A stretch of 64,000 nt of DNA from Actinomycetota bacterium (GTDB lineage: Bacteria > Actinomycetota > Actinomycetes > Actinomycetales > Dermatophilaceae), in assembly GCA_020161845.1 (NCBI GenBank), contig JAIUNK010000004.1, forward strand, positions 124,001 to 188,000. Reading direction: 5' to 3'. Both the position numbers and the translations under genes were made by a program. The notes beneath the pieces were generated by a model that did not search any database, had not been told where the DNA came from, and saw only the letters and a program-made list of their open reading frames with translations. Shown one piece after another: positions 62,976-64,000 of the stretch (position 1 is its first letter; every line of letters starts with the position of its first letter).

Positions 62976-64000
62976 ATGAATAGTCATCCCTGGCTTCGCC
63001 GTGCCGCCATCCGGCTCACGGCTCTGGTGGCCGGTGTCGTCGCACCGGCCACGTTCACAAGCTCTGCGCAAGCCGCGGAGGTCGTCCCGCGCCCCTCGGC
63101 GGGCCAAATCACCGTGACCGGCCACGGCTACGGCCACGGCCGGGGCATGAGTCAGTGGGGGGCCTATGGCGCCGCCACGAAGGGGCTGCCCTACGCGCAG
63201 ATCCTCGGCTTCTACTATCCGGGCACCACTCGAACCACGATCGGGAACGACACCATTCGCGTGGCGCTGTCCGACGAGGACGGGGACACCGTGGTGGCGC
63301 CGGCGGCCGGCCTGGCCGTGACGACCAAGGCGGGCACGGTGACCTTGCCGACCGGTACGGCGTACACGGCCTGGCGGGTCAGCGGCACCGGACCCGTGAA
63401 GCTGGACTACAAGGACGCGACCGGCGCCTGGAAGCCCTATTCGGGGGCCGGCACGCTCGGTGCCGAGGTGACCTTCACCACGACCGGGGGCACGGTGCGG
63501 GTGCTGCTGCCCAGCGGGACCTGGGAGGAGGTCCGCGGCCAGCTGCACGCCGTGGCGGTCTCGGGTCGGGTGCGCACCGTGCTGCACACGCCGATCGAGA
63601 CCTACCTGCGTGGGGTGGTCCCCAACGAGATGCCCGCCTCCTGGCATGGGCAGGCCCTGGCCGCCCAGTCGGTGGCGGCGCGCACCTACGCGCAGGCCTA
63701 CCGGCAGCGGCAGCGAGCGGCCGGGTCCTGGTACGACATCTGCGACACCGTGCAGTGTCAGGTCTTCGCGGGGGTGGCCCGCTATTCCGGCGGCACCCGG
63801 ACGCCGCAGGAGGACCCCCGCACGGACGCGGCGATCGGGGCCACCGCGGGCGTCGTGCTGACCTACAACGGGGTCCTGGTCAACGCCGAGTTCTCCGCGA
63901 GCAATGGTGGCTGGACCGCGGCCGGGGCGCAGCCCTATCAGGTGGCCAAGGCGGACCCGTACGACGGCGCTGTGTCCGGCTCGCCCACGACGTGGACGAC
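62976..64000 (+). CDS. SpoIID/LytB-domain secreted protein, 3'-truncated by window end
   Basis: The frame is open from ATG 62976 (AAAGGA upstream) to the last base; 341 residues are visible. A signal peptide (~1-37, ending SSAQAAE) is followed by GHGYGHGRGMSQWGAYGAA, the start of the SpoIID domain, and by TYLRGVVPNEMPASWHGQALAAQSVAARTYA, its core, with a Glu of the catalytic kind in NEMP. SpoIID enzymes are lytic transglycosylases that act on denuded peptidoglycan; in non-sporing actinobacteria the domain is found in secreted cell-wall proteins. Further domains may follow beyond the window. Confidence 0.88.
   Translation, partial: MNSHPWLRRAAIRLTALVAGVVAPATFTSSAQAAEVVPRPSAGQITVTGHGYGHGRGMSQWGAYGAATKGLPYAQILGFYYPGTTRTTIGNDTIRVALSDEDGDTVVAPAAGLAVTTKAGTVTLPTGTAYTAWRVSGTGPVKLDYKDATGAWKPYSGAGTLGAEVTFTTTGGTVRVLLPSGTWEEVRGQLHAVAVSGRVRTVLHTPIETYLRGVVPNEMPASWHGQALAAQSVAARTYAQAYRQRQRAAGSWYDICDTVQCQVFAGVARYSGGTRTPQEDPRTDAAIGATAGVVLTYNGVLVNAEFSASNGGWTAAGAQPYQVAKADPYDGAVSGSPTTWT

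Overview
The window is about 64 kb of very GC-rich DNA with dense, tightly coupled genes and many GTG starts. It looks like an actinobacterial (Actinomycetota) chromosome. Supporting marks are a SigR/RsrA-type sigma/anti-sigma pair next to a 24-codon bL37 ribosomal protein gene, an aroA-rsgA block beside them, a complete kdpFABC-DE operon and Streptomyces-like ZAS cysteine spacing. I cannot place the genus. There are no rRNA genes, CRISPR arrays, integrases or insertion sequences, and I saw no tRNA gene by eye.

Left part (1-12.1 kb): after the end of a DUF2231 membrane protein comes a six-gene operon in overlapping ATGA/GTGA style. It encodes 2,4-diaminopentanoate dehydrogenase (ord), the two subunits of 2-amino-4-oxopentanoate thiolase (ortA, ortB), B12/PLP-dependent D-ornithine 4,5-aminomutase (oraS, oraE) and a MutL/GlmL-like reactivase. 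This is the oxidative branch of anaerobic ornithine fermentation known from clostridia; the ornithine racemase is not in the window. It is followed by a PTS pair: a IIA-HPr-EI fusion and a beta-glucoside/sucrose-family EIIBC with a second, cysteine-less B domain. A 14-bp perfect hairpin closes this unit.

12.1-22.1 kb, minus strand: a DUF4118 orphan sensor-like protein, then kdpF-A-B-C-D-E (high-affinity K+ ATPase plus its two-component system). Upstream of these lies a class I-like PPK2 polyphosphate kinase with its own hairpin terminator.

22.1-46.8 kb is an accessory defence island wedged between ppk2 and rsgA. A minus-strand block runs Fic protein - SNF2 helicase - Eco57I-type adenine methyltransferase - AIPR protein - DUF262/DUF1524 nuclease. 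A plus-strand block holds an XRE regulator with an ImmA/IrrE protease, an excisionase-type HTH protein and a DUF3039-like protein. A second minus-strand block holds a 2130-residue DEAD/DEAH-DUF1998 helicase with a nuclease-like C-terminal module, coupled to a UvrD-family helicase with a RelE-like N-terminus. The SNF2-methyltransferase pair resembles class 1 DISARM (drmD-drmMI) and the giant helicase resembles Druantia DruE, but the set as a whole matches no system I know. The AIPR gene and part of the methyltransferase are visibly lower in GC.

46.8-53 kb is core genome: rsgA, aroA, a DoxX-like protein, a YedK/HMCES protein, an alpha/beta hydrolase, sigR-rsrA and bL37. At 53.1-56.4 kb, two overlapping genes for membrane-anchored HD-GYP-family proteins follow an unusual leader region. 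The leader has two 14-bp palindromes, a TATAAT box, a 15-residue open frame with three consecutive Trp codons behind a perfect Shine-Dalgarno sequence, and a terminator-like hairpin.

56.5-64 kb holds four genes of a UDP-2,3-diacetamido-uronic-acid-like sugar pathway (6-dehydrogenase, 2-epimerase, aminotransferase, Gfo/Idh oxidoreductase), a secreted FG-GAP/VCBS-repeat protein, and a SpoIID-domain protein cut by the window end.
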